DNA of 64,000 nt from Ignavibacteria bacterium (GCA_016709315.1 JADJMZ010000001.1:558001-622000); one strand, 5' to 3'; shown: positions 16,609-26,424, counted from the first letter of the stretch. Numbers and translations: made by a program. The notes: generated by a model from the sequence alone, not told the origin.

Positions 16609-17751
16609 ATGAAAATAGGAATTACATGTTATCCTACTTACGGAGGCAGCGGTGTCGTTGCAACCGAACTTGGGAAAGCTCTTGCGCTCAGAGGTCACGA
16701 GATTCATTTCATTTCTTATGCTATGCCTACGAGACTGAACGGATTTGTTGACAATATATTTTATCATGAAGTAGAGATCAACAGTTACCCGTTGTTTGAG
16801 TTTCCATTGTACAGCATTGCGCTTGCAAGTAAAATGGTTGAAGTTACAAGATTTTACGAACTGGATCTTCTCCATGCTCATTATGCGATTCCTCATGCTA
16901 CCAGTGCGTATCTTGCAAGAGAGATTCTTAAATCCGAAACGAATAATTCCATTGACATAAAATTTATTACAACTCTTCACGGAACTGATATCACACTTAC
17001 GGGACTAGAACCGAGTTTTCTTCCAACAATGAAATTCAGTATTGAAAAGTCTGACGGCGTTACTGCAGTTTCAAAATTTTTAAAGGATAAGACGCAGCAG
17101 CAGTATAAGATCGATAAGGAAATAGAAGTCATTCCTAATTTTATAGACATCAGTAAATACAAAAGAGAAGATGATGAGAAGACAAAGTGTTTTAAAAAGA
17201 ATTTCGCTCCGAACGAAGAAAAGATTTTAGTTCACACATCAAATTTCAGAGCATTAAAGAGAGTTCAGGATGTTATAAAAGTATTTGACGAGGTAAAAAA
17301 GAAAGTTGATTCCAAATTAATACTTATAGGCGATGGTCCGGAAAGAAGCGATTGCGAAAGACTGAGCCGCGAGCTTAACATTTTCGAAGATATAAAATTT
17401 ATGGGAAAACAGGATGCTTTAGTTGAGCTTCTCTCTGTATCGGATATTTTTCTGATTCCGTCACAATCAGAAAGTTTCGGACTGTCTGCGCTTGAAGCAA
17501 TGGCGTGCGGAGTTCCTGTAATTTCATCCAGTGTCGGCGGACTTCCTGAGTTAAATCTTCACGGTGAGACAGGTTACATTGCGGAGATCGGTGACGTGGA
17601 AAGAATGGCAAAATATACAATTGAGCTTCTTACAAATCAAAAGAGATATGATATACTTTCGAAGAATGCCCGTAAAAGAGCAGAAGAGTTCAGTGAAGAT
17701 AACATCGTGCCGATGTATGAGAAATTTTATGAGAAGATTGCAGGGAGTTAA
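16609..17751 (+). CDS. bshA: N-acetyl-alpha-D-glucosaminyl L-malate synthase BshA (380 aa)
   Basis: Family 4 glycosyltransferase for the first step of bacillithiol synthesis: UDP-GlcNAc plus L-malate to GlcNAc-malate. The N-terminus MKIGITCYPTYGGSGVVATE then LGKALALRGHEIHFISYAMPTRL is highly specific for BshA, as is LHAHYAIPHATSAYLA. The GT-B donor site motif E(x7)E is seen in SQSESFGLSALEAMACGVPV near residue 285. Length matches the family (about 375-385 aa). bshB and bshC are not adjacent, although the PIG-L deacetylase at 28338 belongs to the superfamily of BshB. Confidence 0.95.
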   Translation: MKIGITCYPTYGGSGVVATELGKALALRGHEIHFISYAMPTRLNGFVDNIFYHEVEINSYPLFEFPLYSIALASKMVEVTRFYELDLLHAHYAIPHATSAYLAREILKSETNNSIDIKFITTLHGTDITLTGLEPSFLPTMKFSIEKSDGVTAVSKFLKDKTQQQYKIDKEIEVIPNFIDISKYKREDDEKTKCFKKNFAPNEEKILVHTSNFRALKRVQDVIKVFDEVKKKVDSKLILIGDGPERSDCERLSRELNIFEDIKFMGKQDALVELLSVSDIFLIPSQSESFGLSALEAMACGVPVISSSVGGLPELNLHGETGYIAEIGDVERMAKYTIELLTNQKRYDILSKNARKRAEEFSEDNIVPMYEKFYEKIAGS

Positions 17752-17770
17752 TAATGACAGATAAAATTTT

Positions 17771-18349
17771 ATGACAAAAGGAAGGCTTGAAGCATTCAGC
17801 GACGGAGTACTTGCAATTATTATCACCATTATGGTTCTTGAAATCAAAGTACCGCATGGTGATAGTGAATTCAAGGCTCTGATACCGCTCTTACCCATAT
17901 TCTTCAGTTATCTTCTTAGTTTTATTTATCTGGCAATCTACTGGAACAATCATCATCATCTGCTTCACAGTGCAGTAAAAGTCAGCGGCGGGATCATGTG
18001 GGCAAACATGCATCTGCTGTTCTGGTTATCTCTGCTGCCATTCGTAACGGGATGGATGGGTGAAAATGATTTTGCGCCGAATACTTTATTTTTATACGGA
18101 ATTGTATTACTGATGTCCGCTGCTGCTTACTTCATACTTCAGAATCTTATAATAAAGAAGAACGGAAAAAATTCGAAATTATCAGATGCTATAGGTAAGG
18201 ACATAAAAGGAAAGATCTCCTTAGTTTTGTATGTGATTGCAATTTCCGTTGCTTTCTTTAGTCCGATGATATCCGGAATCATATATGCTTCAGTTGCAAT
18301 TATCTGGATGATACCTGATAAAAGATTAGAACGCCTGTTTGAAGATTAA
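17771..18349 (+). CDS. TMEM175-family potassium channel-like protein (192 aa)
   Basis: Bacterial TMEM175 (DUF1211) homologue. The diagnostic FSDG motif at residues 9-12 (LEAFSDGVLAIIITIMVLEI) lines the pore in characterised family members. About six hydrophobic helices are visible, including the histidine-rich WNNHHHLLH loop after helix 2. These proteins form tetrameric K+-permeable channels in the inner membrane. It starts 19 bp after bshA and is probably co-transcribed with it. Confidence 0.9.
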   Translation: MTKGRLEAFSDGVLAIIITIMVLEIKVPHGDSEFKALIPLLPIFFSYLLSFIYLAIYWNNHHHLLHSAVKVSGGIMWANMHLLFWLSLLPFVTGWMGENDFAPNTLFLYGIVLLMSAAAYFILQNLIIKKNGKNSKLSDAIGKDIKGKISLVLYVIAISVAFFSPMISGIIYASVAIIWMIPDKRLERLFED

Positions 18350-18373
18350 ATATGTAAAACTTTACTCATGACA

Positions 18374-18883
18374 TTAACTTTGGTTTTTATTTATTCTTTC
18401 ATTGAGAAGTTCCCTGTCCAAATCTTTAGGATTTCCCAGAGCATCAAAAGATTTTTTGAAATTGAATGCAAACGGAGAAGAACCATTATCATGCAGATGT
18501 TCAAGACGCCGGCTTGCTTCTTCCCTTGTCGGAATATGTTCGTCTTCAACCCACCATGCAACATAAGTCGGCCATTCCGGTTTAACAGCCCATTCCTCCC
18601 TGAGTTTTAAAGCTTCACCGTGTAAGTTTTTGTAAGCAAAAGCACATACTGATTCAATATCTCTCCACAGGCTCAAAGTTGCGGGAGCTCCGGCATGCTT
18701 TTCCTTAATATAAAATCTTGGCCATACATAATCTCCCCATGATCCGTCGTCAAGAGCAATGAATCCTTCTGAATTCTTCGCCTGCTCGAATACTGAATCT
18801 ATTCTGTCAAAGAATCCCTGCACCTGGGGATGACCATAAGGTTCACGCAGAATTCCGAAAGTGTAAAATGCAATGCGGGGCAT
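18374..18883 (-). CDS. DUF3291 domain protein (169 aa)
   Basis: Soluble protein of the DUF3291 group (dimeric alpha/beta-barrel-like, monooxygenase-related fold). The family core is LSLWRDIESVCAFAYKNLHG followed by EALKLREEW and YVAWWVEDEH. Function is unknown; relatives are annotated as putative monooxygenases only by fold. It is convergent with the TMEM175 gene (24-bp gap) and lies just beyond the hydantoinase gene, on the same strand. Confidence 0.75.
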   Translation of the reverse strand: MPRIAFYTFGILREPYGHPQVQGFFDRIDSVFEQAKNSEGFIALDDGSWGDYVWPRFYIKEKHAGAPATLSLWRDIESVCAFAYKNLHGEALKLREEWAVKPEWPTYVAWWVEDEHIPTREEASRRLEHLHDNGSSPFAFNFKKSFDALGNPKDLDRELLNERINKNQS

Positions 18884-18963
18884 TTAAAAATTCCTTTTGA
18901 AAAAGTTTTAATGAAGCACTATTGCTGCAAGTGCCAAACATGTTTATAAATAATTTATTGAAT

Positions 18964-20361
18964 TTAAATTACCTTACTCACTTTTCCTCTCTTAACAAAC
19001 TTTCCGTAACCTTTCTTAATCTTCTCCTTGCCATTATCAATCGCAACTTTCCCTCTCAGCAATACAGTCTCTACCTTTCCCGTAACTTCCCATCCTTCGT
19101 AACCTGAATAATCCACATTCATGTGATGTGTCTTTGCAGAGATCTTGTGTTTCTTTTTCGGATCAAATATTACTATGTCGGCATCAGCGCCGATACCTAT
19201 CGTTCCTTTCTGCGGGAACATTCCGAAGATTTTTGCCGCATTGGTTGAAGTTACTTCGACATATTTATTCAGACTTATCCTGCCTTTCTCTACGCCTTCC
19301 GAATAAAGAAGCTCCATTCTGTTCTCGATCGCCGGATGACCGTTTGGAATTTTTGAAAAGTCTTTTTCACCCATAAGCTTTTTATTCCATTCAAAAGGAC
19401 AGTGATCAGTACCGACCACCTGTACAAGTCCCTGATTGATTCCCGCCCAGAGTGTCGCCTGATCTTTTTTCTCCCGCAGCGGAGGACTCATTACCCACTT
19501 CGCTCCTTCAAAATCTTTTTCATAAAGCGAAGCGTCGAGTATAAGATACTGTATGCAGGTTTCCACAAAAATTTTCTGATTTCTTTCCGTTGCATCTCTT
19601 ACCTGATTCAGTGCGCCTTCGCAGGTTAGATGAACAATATAAGCCGGGACATCTGTATAAAAAGCCATATCCGCAAATCTTCCCGCAGCTTCTGATTCGG
19701 TGATTTCCGGTTGAGAAAGATAATGATAAAGCGGTGAAAGTTTTCCTTCAGCCCTGTGCTTTGCAATCAGGAAATCAATCATGTCGCCGTTAGTTGCATG
19801 AACTGTTACTATCCCGCCTCTGTCACGAACTTCATTCATCAATCCTATCATCTGTCTGTCATCTATCATCAAAGCTCCTTTATAAGCCATGAAAGTTTTG
19901 AAAGACGTTATACCTTCTTTGTCAATCAGATCTTTAATTTCCTTTTTTGTATCGTCATTGAAATCAGTAACCGCCATGTGAAATGAATAATCGCCGTAAC
20001 AGTTTCCGTCTGATCGGCTTCGCCATTCATCCAGAGCATTATGAAGTGACTTCCCCTGTGTCTGCAGAATGAAATCAATTACCATTGTAGTTCCTCCGTG
20101 AAGTGCGGCAAGAGTTCCTGTTTCATAATTGTCGCTTGAGAATGTTCCCATGAATGGCATATCAAGATGAACATGCGGATCAATACCTCCGGGGAAAATT
20201 AATTTACCGGTTGCATCTATTTCTTCCGGAGACAACGCATGCGTTGTCTCTGACGAAAGATTCTTTCCAATCGCAGAAATTTTTTCACCTTCGATGAGAA
20301 TGTCTGCAGTGTAATCTTCAGATGCTGTGATCACACGGCCGTTTTTTATTAAGACTGACAT
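18964..20361 (-). CDS. hydA: Dihydropyrimidinase / D-hydantoinase (465 aa)
   Basis: Amidohydrolase that opens the ring of 5,6-dihydropyrimidines to N-carbamoyl-beta-amino acids (or hydantoins to N-carbamoyl amino acids). Metal ligands are visible: DPHVHLDMPF (His pair, about residues 63-65), the lysine to be carboxylated in ITSFKTFMAYKG, histidines in TVHATNGD and YIVHLTCEGAL, and the catalytic Asp in VVGTDHCPFEWNKK. Length is normal. With the NCS1 permease immediately upstream and the aminotransferase and mmsA further upstream on the same strand, reductive pyrimidine breakdown is the likely role. Confidence 0.93.
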   Translation of the reverse strand: MSVLIKNGRVITASEDYTADILIEGEKISAIGKNLSSETTHALSPEEIDATGKLIFPGGIDPHVHLDMPFMGTFSSDNYETGTLAALHGGTTMVIDFILQTQGKSLHNALDEWRSRSDGNCYGDYSFHMAVTDFNDDTKKEIKDLIDKEGITSFKTFMAYKGALMIDDRQMIGLMNEVRDRGGIVTVHATNGDMIDFLIAKHRAEGKLSPLYHYLSQPEITESEAAGRFADMAFYTDVPAYIVHLTCEGALNQVRDATERNQKIFVETCIQYLILDASLYEKDFEGAKWVMSPPLREKKDQATLWAGINQGLVQVVGTDHCPFEWNKKLMGEKDFSKIPNGHPAIENRMELLYSEGVEKGRISLNKYVEVTSTNAAKIFGMFPQKGTIGIGADADIVIFDPKKKHKISAKTHHMNVDYSGYEGWEVTGKVETVLLRGKVAIDNGKEKIKKGYGKFVKRGKVSKVI

Positions 20362-20466
20362 GATAATTTAAGTTTAAATTTTAAATGTTACTCAAAAAAC
20401 TTCAGAGATCCATACTTTCATCACTGTTTAAAGTAGGATAAACTTCCGCAGAAATTTTACTTCTCA

Positions 20467-21918
20467 TTAAAACATAATAAATGCAATTGACACACCAAAT
20501 CCTACAAACCATGCATAATGATACAGGTTGTCTATCCAGTGAGGAAACAGATCCTTGCTTATCAAACCTACAGTCGACAGAAAACCGGGAGCGTTGGGGA
20601 TTATTCCAACCAACAATGCTGTCATTGCAATCCGGTTATAACCTTTGTTAAAAGAATATTGCCCTTTTTCTTCATACAGATCTTTTACATTTAGATTTTT
20701 TTTCCGGATAAAATAATAATCCGCTATCATTATTCCTCCGACAGGACCCAGTAAACTTGAATATGCTATCAGCCAGGTGAAAATATATCCGCTGGGATCA
20801 GCAATGAGCTTCCATGGAAAAATCAAAATTCCTATTACACCTGTTATATAACCGCCTTTTCTGAAATCGATTTTTGAAGGAGACAGATGAGCAAAGTCAT
20901 TTGCAGGACTGACAATATTTGCAGCGATGTTAGTTGCAAGAGTTGAAATTGCAATACATATCATCGCAACGCTTACTAATATTTTATTCTCAAATTTTCC
21001 TGCAAGCACGACAGGATCCCAGATAGTGTTTCCGTAAATAATTACAGTTGCTGAAGTGACTACAACTCCGATAAATGAAAACATTGTCATTGAAGGCGGA
21101 AGCCCGATTATCTGTCCCATTACCTGCGCTTTCTGACTTTTCGCATATCGGGTGAAGTCGGGAATGTTAAGCGAAAGAGTTGCCCAGAAGCCAACCATCC
21201 CTGTCAATGCCGGAAAAAAATAATTCCAGAACTCAGAACTTGTCTGAAATTTTGACGGCTGTGAAAGTATAGGTCCTAATCCATTGCCTGCTGAAATAGC
21301 CCAGAATAAAAGCGCTAATGCTGCAAGAGGAAGAAAGTATGCTTTTATGACGAGAAGTTTTTTTATACTGTCAACTCCAAGGTAAACTACATACATATTA
21401 ATAAGCCAGAATAAAAAGAAACATATTGCCGGTCCGGTCTGAAGTCCGAATGATTCAGGAAATATCTGAGGCAGATTTTCAAGTGACGGTATCCAGGTTT
21501 TCAGCATCAGAAAAACCGCGAATCCTCCGATCCATGTCTGAATACCGAACCATCCGCAAGCGACTATTGCACGAAGCATTGCCGGAATATTCGCGCCTTT
21601 AACTCCGAAACTTGCCCTTGCAAAAACAGGAAATGGTATTCCGTATTTTGCACCGGCATGACCGTTTAAAATCATCGGAACAAGCACGACAGTATTGCCC
21701 AGGAAAATAGTGAGTATCGCCTGCCACCAGTTCATTCCTCCGTCTATTAGCGAACTCGCAAGCATATATGTCGGAATGCAAAGACTCATGCTTATCCACA
21801 AAGCTGCATAGTTCCATGTTCCCCATGTCCGTTTTGATTCAGGTACCGGAGCAAGGTCTTCGCTGTAGAGGGAAGAAGATGAAACTACTTCTGCCGTTCC
21901 AATAATGCTTTCTTTCAA
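20467..21918 (-). CDS. NCS1-family nucleobase:cation symporter (483 aa)
   Basis: Inner-membrane permease with about twelve hydrophobic segments. The NCS1 signature is clear: DLAPVPESKRTWGTWNYAAL at residues 21-40, then WISMSLCIPTYMLASSLI, and GIPFPVFARASFGVKGANIP. The domain PDFTRYAKS near residue 240 and SSLLGPVGGIMIADYY near residue 400 are family hallmarks. Members import uracil, allantoin, hydantoin or cytosine with Na+ or H+. Its position 105 bp upstream of hydA indicates uptake of a pyrimidine or hydantoin substrate. Confidence 0.93.
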   Translation of the reverse strand: MKESIIGTAEVVSSSSLYSEDLAPVPESKRTWGTWNYAALWISMSLCIPTYMLASSLIDGGMNWWQAILTIFLGNTVVLVPMILNGHAGAKYGIPFPVFARASFGVKGANIPAMLRAIVACGWFGIQTWIGGFAVFLMLKTWIPSLENLPQIFPESFGLQTGPAICFFLFWLINMYVVYLGVDSIKKLLVIKAYFLPLAALALLFWAISAGNGLGPILSQPSKFQTSSEFWNYFFPALTGMVGFWATLSLNIPDFTRYAKSQKAQVMGQIIGLPPSMTMFSFIGVVVTSATVIIYGNTIWDPVVLAGKFENKILVSVAMICIAISTLATNIAANIVSPANDFAHLSPSKIDFRKGGYITGVIGILIFPWKLIADPSGYIFTWLIAYSSLLGPVGGIMIADYYFIRKKNLNVKDLYEEKGQYSFNKGYNRIAMTALLVGIIPNAPGFLSTVGLISKDLFPHWIDNLYHYAWFVGFGVSIAFIMF

Positions 21919-22075
21919 ATTTCGTCAGAAATTTTTATATCCATAATTATTTGTTAAACTTATAAAATCTATTTACACTTCTGATTTCTGAAATCATCTC
22001 AGAGCTTCATCTGCTTCAATTATCCATATCCAGCCGAAGTCGGAGATTAATTTCATTTATGATTTATTTGTTTAA

Positions 22076-24199
22076 TCATTTTAAAAGAATCATTCTTTTT
22101 GTTTCAGTAAAGCTATTTGTATTTAAACTGTAAAAATATATTCCGCTTGGAAATTTTGATCCGTCCCATTCGGATTCATAAACCCCTTGTTGCAAATTCT
22201 TGTTAATTAATGTTTCAATTTCTTTTCCAAGAATATCGAAAACTGTTAATTTAACATTTGATAAACTTGGAATTTCAAATTTTATTTTTGTGACTGGATT
22301 GAAAGGGTTTGGATAGTTTTGACTTAAATAGTATTTGTATGGTTTTAAATTGTTTTCATTTACTGAAACAACAATACCACCACCATCAATAGTTTTAAAT
22401 ATATAACCATCAGATCCAACTATATATCCGGTATCTGAACTTAACATGAAAATTTTATATGGATTGCAAGATTGTAAGCCTTGAGAGCCCCAAGTTAAAC
22501 CTTGATTTGTTGACTTATATAGAGTGCTTGAATTTCCTAAAAGATAACCTGTTGTAGAATTTGCAAAGTAAACTTGGTTATGGTCTCTAAAAAGGTTATT
22601 ATTAACGAAATGAATTTGCCAATTTAAACCATTATTGGTAGTCCGGAATAATTTGCCTGAATTACCGGCAATGTAACCTGTTTCATTATCTAATATGCTG
22701 ATACTATTTAATTTTATTCTTGGAACTGTATAATCTACAAGCCATGTCTCACCGGAATCAGTAGTCCTAAGTACTATTCCTGAATCTCCCACAGAATAAG
22801 CATTAGTTAAAGATGAAATGAAGATGGAATTTAAGTTCAAACTTGATCCGGAATTTTTTTCAGTCCAATCTATTCCTGAATTTGTTGTCTTAAATATTTT
22901 TCCATTACCACCGGCAATTAGTCCATATCCATTATTATAGAAGTATAAACTATTAAGGCTTACATTCGGGTTTAATGTATATGTTACCCAGTTAACTCCG
23001 GAATTGGTTGTTGTGCCAATCACACCATTTCTTCCTATATAAATTCCATTATATATATCTAAGAAAGTTAAATCATTTATTGTGTTTGAAGTTTCAGAAT
23101 TCAATTTGAACCAATTAATTCCACTATTAGTAGTTTTCATAATTTTTCCATTATACCCTCCGCAATATCCAACTCCGTCTTTTGTAACAAAAACAGATTT
23201 AATGGTATCACCTTTGATAAAAGTTTCCCAATCATTTCCTCCGTTAGTTGTTTTAAAAAAATTAGCATTTCCCCCCACTAAGTAACCTGTCAATTCGTCT
23301 AAAAAATAAACTTTTCTTCCATTTCCAAAAGGTGGACGAACAGGTAATTCAAACCAATTATTTCCGGAATTTATTGTTTTTATAATTACATTATTATATT
23401 GAAAAGCACCAAATCCAGTTGATTCATTTATAAAATTTATAGAGTTTACATGATTATAACTACCTTTTTGTAAAAGTGTTGGAAACCAGTTATCACCTTG
23501 ATTAGTTGTTTTTAAAATAACGCTGTCAAGTTTTCCGCATACAAATCCAACATTATCATTTATAAATTCCATGTCACGGAAAATACCAATATCCGGATGG
23601 AGTACATAATTCCAGTTACTCCCTCCATTTGTAGTTTTTGCTAATCTAGAATGTTCTCCTGTTACTAATCCAACTTGAGAATTAAAAAAATGAATATCAT
23701 ACAAATCTATGTATGAGCCATTTAAATCATGATAAATATTTTGCCAACTTTCACCACCGTTTGTAGTTACGCAAATTTCAGCTCTAAACTCATCCCCTCT
23801 TCCACATCCATAACCAATTAAAGAATCAACAAAACATATTGAATTCAGACTTCCATTCCTTTTCGAAATCCATGTAGCACCTGAGTTTGTAGTTTTATAT
23901 AATTTTGATCCTAATGCAAATCCGGTTAGACTATTTAGAAAATACAATTTGGTAAAACCTCCTGTTAAATCAGTAAAATTGTAAGTCCAGTTCGTACCCT
24001 GATTACTTGTTTTATATATTCTACCTATATAAGGATATTCATCTGTAACTAAAAATCCTGTTTGATTATTTGTAAAATAAATATCATTGATATTTTCATT
24101 TGCATTTGGGAATGGCTTTAATACAAACCATCCGCTTTGTGAATGAACAGTACTTATATTAAACGAAAATAAAAGCATTAGAAAAATTATTGTTTTCAT
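22076..24199 (-). CDS. Exported YCF48/BNR-repeat beta-propeller protein with T9SS signal (707 aa)
   Basis: A signal peptide (about residues 1-20) is followed by some fourteen tandem YCF48-like repeats with the pattern G(Y/F)--G----I-KT-NSG-NW, which fold as beta-propeller blades. The C-terminal 85 residues are a type IX sorting domain: NYPNPFNPVTKIKFEI, then LTVFDILGKEIETL, ending FTETKRMILLK. The product is therefore secreted across the outer membrane and probably anchored on the surface. The gene is visibly more AT-rich than its neighbours and splits the pyrimidine cluster, so it may be a later insertion. Function beyond adhesion or binding is unknown. Confidence 0.88.
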   Translation of the reverse strand: MKTIIFLMLLFSFNISTVHSQSGWFVLKPFPNANENINDIYFTNNQTGFLVTDEYPYIGRIYKTSNQGTNWTYNFTDLTGGFTKLYFLNSLTGFALGSKLYKTTNSGATWISKRNGSLNSICFVDSLIGYGCGRGDEFRAEICVTTNGGESWQNIYHDLNGSYIDLYDIHFFNSQVGLVTGEHSRLAKTTNGGSNWNYVLHPDIGIFRDMEFINDNVGFVCGKLDSVILKTTNQGDNWFPTLLQKGSYNHVNSINFINESTGFGAFQYNNVIIKTINSGNNWFELPVRPPFGNGRKVYFLDELTGYLVGGNANFFKTTNGGNDWETFIKGDTIKSVFVTKDGVGYCGGYNGKIMKTTNSGINWFKLNSETSNTINDLTFLDIYNGIYIGRNGVIGTTTNSGVNWVTYTLNPNVSLNSLYFYNNGYGLIAGGNGKIFKTTNSGIDWTEKNSGSSLNLNSIFISSLTNAYSVGDSGIVLRTTDSGETWLVDYTVPRIKLNSISILDNETGYIAGNSGKLFRTTNNGLNWQIHFVNNNLFRDHNQVYFANSTTGYLLGNSSTLYKSTNQGLTWGSQGLQSCNPYKIFMLSSDTGYIVGSDGYIFKTIDGGGIVVSVNENNLKPYKYYLSQNYPNPFNPVTKIKFEIPSLSNVKLTVFDILGKEIETLINKNLQQGVYESEWDGSKFPSGIYFYSLNTNSFTETKRMILLK

Positions 24200-24243
24200 A
24201 ATCTTTTTCTTGAAAAGTTCAAAAAAACTTATAAAAAAAATTT

Positions 24244-25596
24244 TTAATTACATTCCTGATCCGTAATCTCCAGAGCTTTCGAAATTATCTCCAGCCCTTC
24301 ATCCACCTGCTCCTTTGTCACGCAAAGAGGCGGCGCAACAAAAATATAATTCCATCTTCCCATCGTGTACATTCCGAGTTCGGAAATCTTCGCCATTACT
24401 TTATTCATGATTCCCATTTCTTCGGGCGGAGCGTTCCATCTCGCCATCGGCTCTTTTGTTTCACGGTTCTTTACAAGCTCAATGCAGCCGAGCAGTCCTG
24501 TATTCCTGAAATCACCGATCGAAGGATGCTTACCCATCATCTCACACATTTTCTGATTAATATAGTTTCCCATGTTTGAAGCATTCTCTATTAAATTTTC
24601 TTCTTCATAAATTTCAAGAACTGCATTTGCCGCTGCAAGCGTAACCGGATGCGAAGAATATGTAAGACCAAGCATCAGCGGCTTATCGTCATAAAACTTT
24701 GCGATCTCCTCCTTCACCATTATTCCGCCGAGAGGAAGATAAGCCGAAGTAATTCCTTTTGCCATGCACATTATATCGGGTTCAACGCCGTGATTATCTA
24801 TGCCGAACCACTTTCCCGTTCTCCCGAATCCGCTCATCACTTCATCGTCAATCGTAAGCAGTCCGTATTTATCTGCAATCGCCTTCACTCCTTTCCAGTA
24901 ACCGGGAGTGTATTTAATGCAGCCGGATGAACCTGATTCACCTTCCATCATGATAGCTGCAATGTTATTCGGTCCTTCATACTGAACAACTCTTTCAAGA
25001 TGCTCAAGCGCTTTCTCTGTGCATTCTTCGGGAGTCTTTGTGTTCCACGGACAGCGGTAAAAATACGGATTTTCAACGTGAACAAAATTAGGAGACTGCT
25101 GCGCATCTACCGGAAGTTTTCTCGGATCACCGCCGGCTGTAGCAGAAGCATAAGTCGCTCCGTGATAAGAAAGATATAACGTAATTATTTTGTGTCTGCC
25201 TGTATAAAGTCTTGCAAGCTTGATAGCATTCTCGACTGCTTCAGCTCCGCCAAGCGTAAAGAATGTTCTGTTAAGACTTCCCGGAGAAATTTCAGAAAGT
25301 TTCTTTCCGAGATCGGCTCTTGCTTTTGTCGTCATTCCGGGATAAACATAACTGACTTCACTCATTTGTTTTGCAACTGCTTCCGCCACTTTCGGATGAC
25401 CGTGACCGATGTTCACGCAGATCAGCTGAGATGAAAAATCAAGATATCTTTTTCCGTCAGCATCATACAAATAAACTCCCTCGCCTTTTTCTATTACTAT
25501 CGGCTTCACGCCTTTTTGCTTTGACCATGAAGTCAGAGTGTGATTCATGCTGTTCCGGACGATCTCGTCTTTGTTAATTTCTAATGTTGTTTCCAT
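24244..25596 (-). CDS. Class III aminotransferase, probably beta-alanine aminotransferase (450 aa)
   Basis: PLP-dependent fold type I enzyme. The PLP phosphate region and cofactor Asp are in TIDDEVMSGFGRTGKWFGID near residue 250, and the Schiff-base lysine is in DIMCMAKGITSAYLPLGG near residue 282. N-terminal YLDFSSQLICVNIGHGHPKV is typical of omega-aminotransferases. Its genomic partners (hydA, NCS1 permease, mmsA) suggest it converts beta-alanine to malonic semialdehyde. Other omega-amino acids are possible. It lies 45 bp upstream of the T9SS propeller gene on the same strand. Confidence 0.85.
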   Translation of the reverse strand: METTLEINKDEIVRNSMNHTLTSWSKQKGVKPIVIEKGEGVYLYDADGKRYLDFSSQLICVNIGHGHPKVAEAVAKQMSEVSYVYPGMTTKARADLGKKLSEISPGSLNRTFFTLGGAEAVENAIKLARLYTGRHKIITLYLSYHGATYASATAGGDPRKLPVDAQQSPNFVHVENPYFYRCPWNTKTPEECTEKALEHLERVVQYEGPNNIAAIMMEGESGSSGCIKYTPGYWKGVKAIADKYGLLTIDDEVMSGFGRTGKWFGIDNHGVEPDIMCMAKGITSAYLPLGGIMVKEEIAKFYDDKPLMLGLTYSSHPVTLAAANAVLEIYEEENLIENASNMGNYINQKMCEMMGKHPSIGDFRNTGLLGCIELVKNRETKEPMARWNAPPEEMGIMNKVMAKISELGMYTMGRWNYIFVAPPLCVTKEQVDEGLEIISKALEITDQECN

Positions 25597-25674
25597 TTAT
25601 TGTAAATTTAAATTTTATTTTTTAATTCTTGTTGTTTAAATATTCTTCCGGACTTTATCGTCTGTTTCGTTTTG

Positions 25675-25812
25675 TTAAAAATCCAAGCTAAATGAAGAAG
25701 CTTCTAATATATCTTCAAACTTATCCGATTTAATTATTATTTCTTTACTCCTTTTTGCCTGCCCGGCAATTTTATAAATCTCTCCCTGTGGAAGCTGTAT
25801 TTTGATTTTTAA
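25675..25812 (-). pseudogene. Decayed duplicate of the MazE-like antitoxin
   Basis: The minus-strand frame ending at 25675 reads KIKIQLPQGEIYKIAGQAKR, then EIIIKSDKFEDILEASSFSL-DF and a stop. It aligns along its whole length with the antitoxin at 26224-26424 but lacks a start codon (a stop lies just upstream) and the last 12 residues. The DNA upstream (AAATATCCGGGCACAAATC) also matches that upstream of the intact copy, so this is a segmental duplication relic. Confidence 0.8.
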
Positions 25813-25882
25813 TTATTTACTCAATAAATACAAAATATCCGGGCACAAATCTATTCCCTTAAACAATACTTTTTACACTTTA

Positions 25883-26227
25883 TCAGGATTCCGTTTCCTT
25901 CAGAAAACTAATTAGGTTTTCGATTATTTTATCAAATTTATTATTACCAATATTTCCGAACGATTTAATAATTAAATCATTATTTATTGAATAAATTTTA
26001 TCCACTCTTACCATACTTTCTGATTTTAAAACACCGGTTTGCATATCAGATTGATCAATAAAAACAGATGTAGATTTATCATGAAGATTAGAAGTAATAG
26101 CCATTACCAGTACGTCATCAGATTGCGAATTATAAGAATCATTTGAAATTATTAGAACAGGTCTTCTCTTATTTGGATGATAAATCCGAAAAGGGTATCG
26201 GCAATAAACATATTTCTCTCTGTTTAT
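25883..26227 (-). CDS. MazF/PemK-type toxin with no standard start codon
   Basis: The open frame encodes a MazF-like ribonuclease: YCRYPFRIYHPNKRRPVLII near the N-terminus (with the family RPVLI block), then DDVLVMAITSN holding the catalytic-type Thr/Ser, SVFIDQSDMQTGVLKSES and VRVDKIYSI. The first ATG (26104) lies inside the fold and would give only 73 residues. Upstream to the in-frame stop there is no ATG, GTG or TTG; only ATA (26227) or similar codons are available, overlapping the antitoxin stop. The gene is either degenerate at its start or uses a non-standard start. Confidence 0.65.
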   Translation of the reverse strand: MNREKYVYCRYPFRIYHPNKRRPVLIISNDSYNSQSDDVLVMAITSNLHDKSTSVFIDQSDMQTGVLKSESMVRVDKIYSINNDLIIKSFGNIGNNKFDKIIENLISFLKETES

Positions 26228-26424
26228 GCATTATTCCAGATTTTATCATCAATATCGTTTTGCCAAAAATCCAGACTTGTTGAAGATGCTTCGAGTATAT
26301 CTTCAAATTCATCCGATTCAATTATTATTTCTTCATTTCTTTTTGCCTGCTCTACAATTTTATAAAACTCTTCCTGAGGAAGCAGAATTTTGTTTCTTAT
26401 TTTTGAAATATGAAGTTTGATCAT
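26224..26424 (-). CDS. MazE-like antitoxin (66 aa)
   Basis: Small acidic protein directly upstream of the MazF frame. It has the pattern MIKLHISKIRNKILLPQEEF, KIVEQAKRNEEIIIESDEFE and ILEASS, an antitoxin type often seen next to PemK-like toxins in Bacteroidota. Its stop codon abuts the toxin frame. A decayed copy lies 550 bp away at 25675-25812. DNA binding is inferred, not visible. Confidence 0.65.
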   Translation of the reverse strand: MIKLHISKIRNKILLPQEEFYKIVEQAKRNEEIIIESDEFEDILEASSTSLDFWQNDIDDKIWNNA

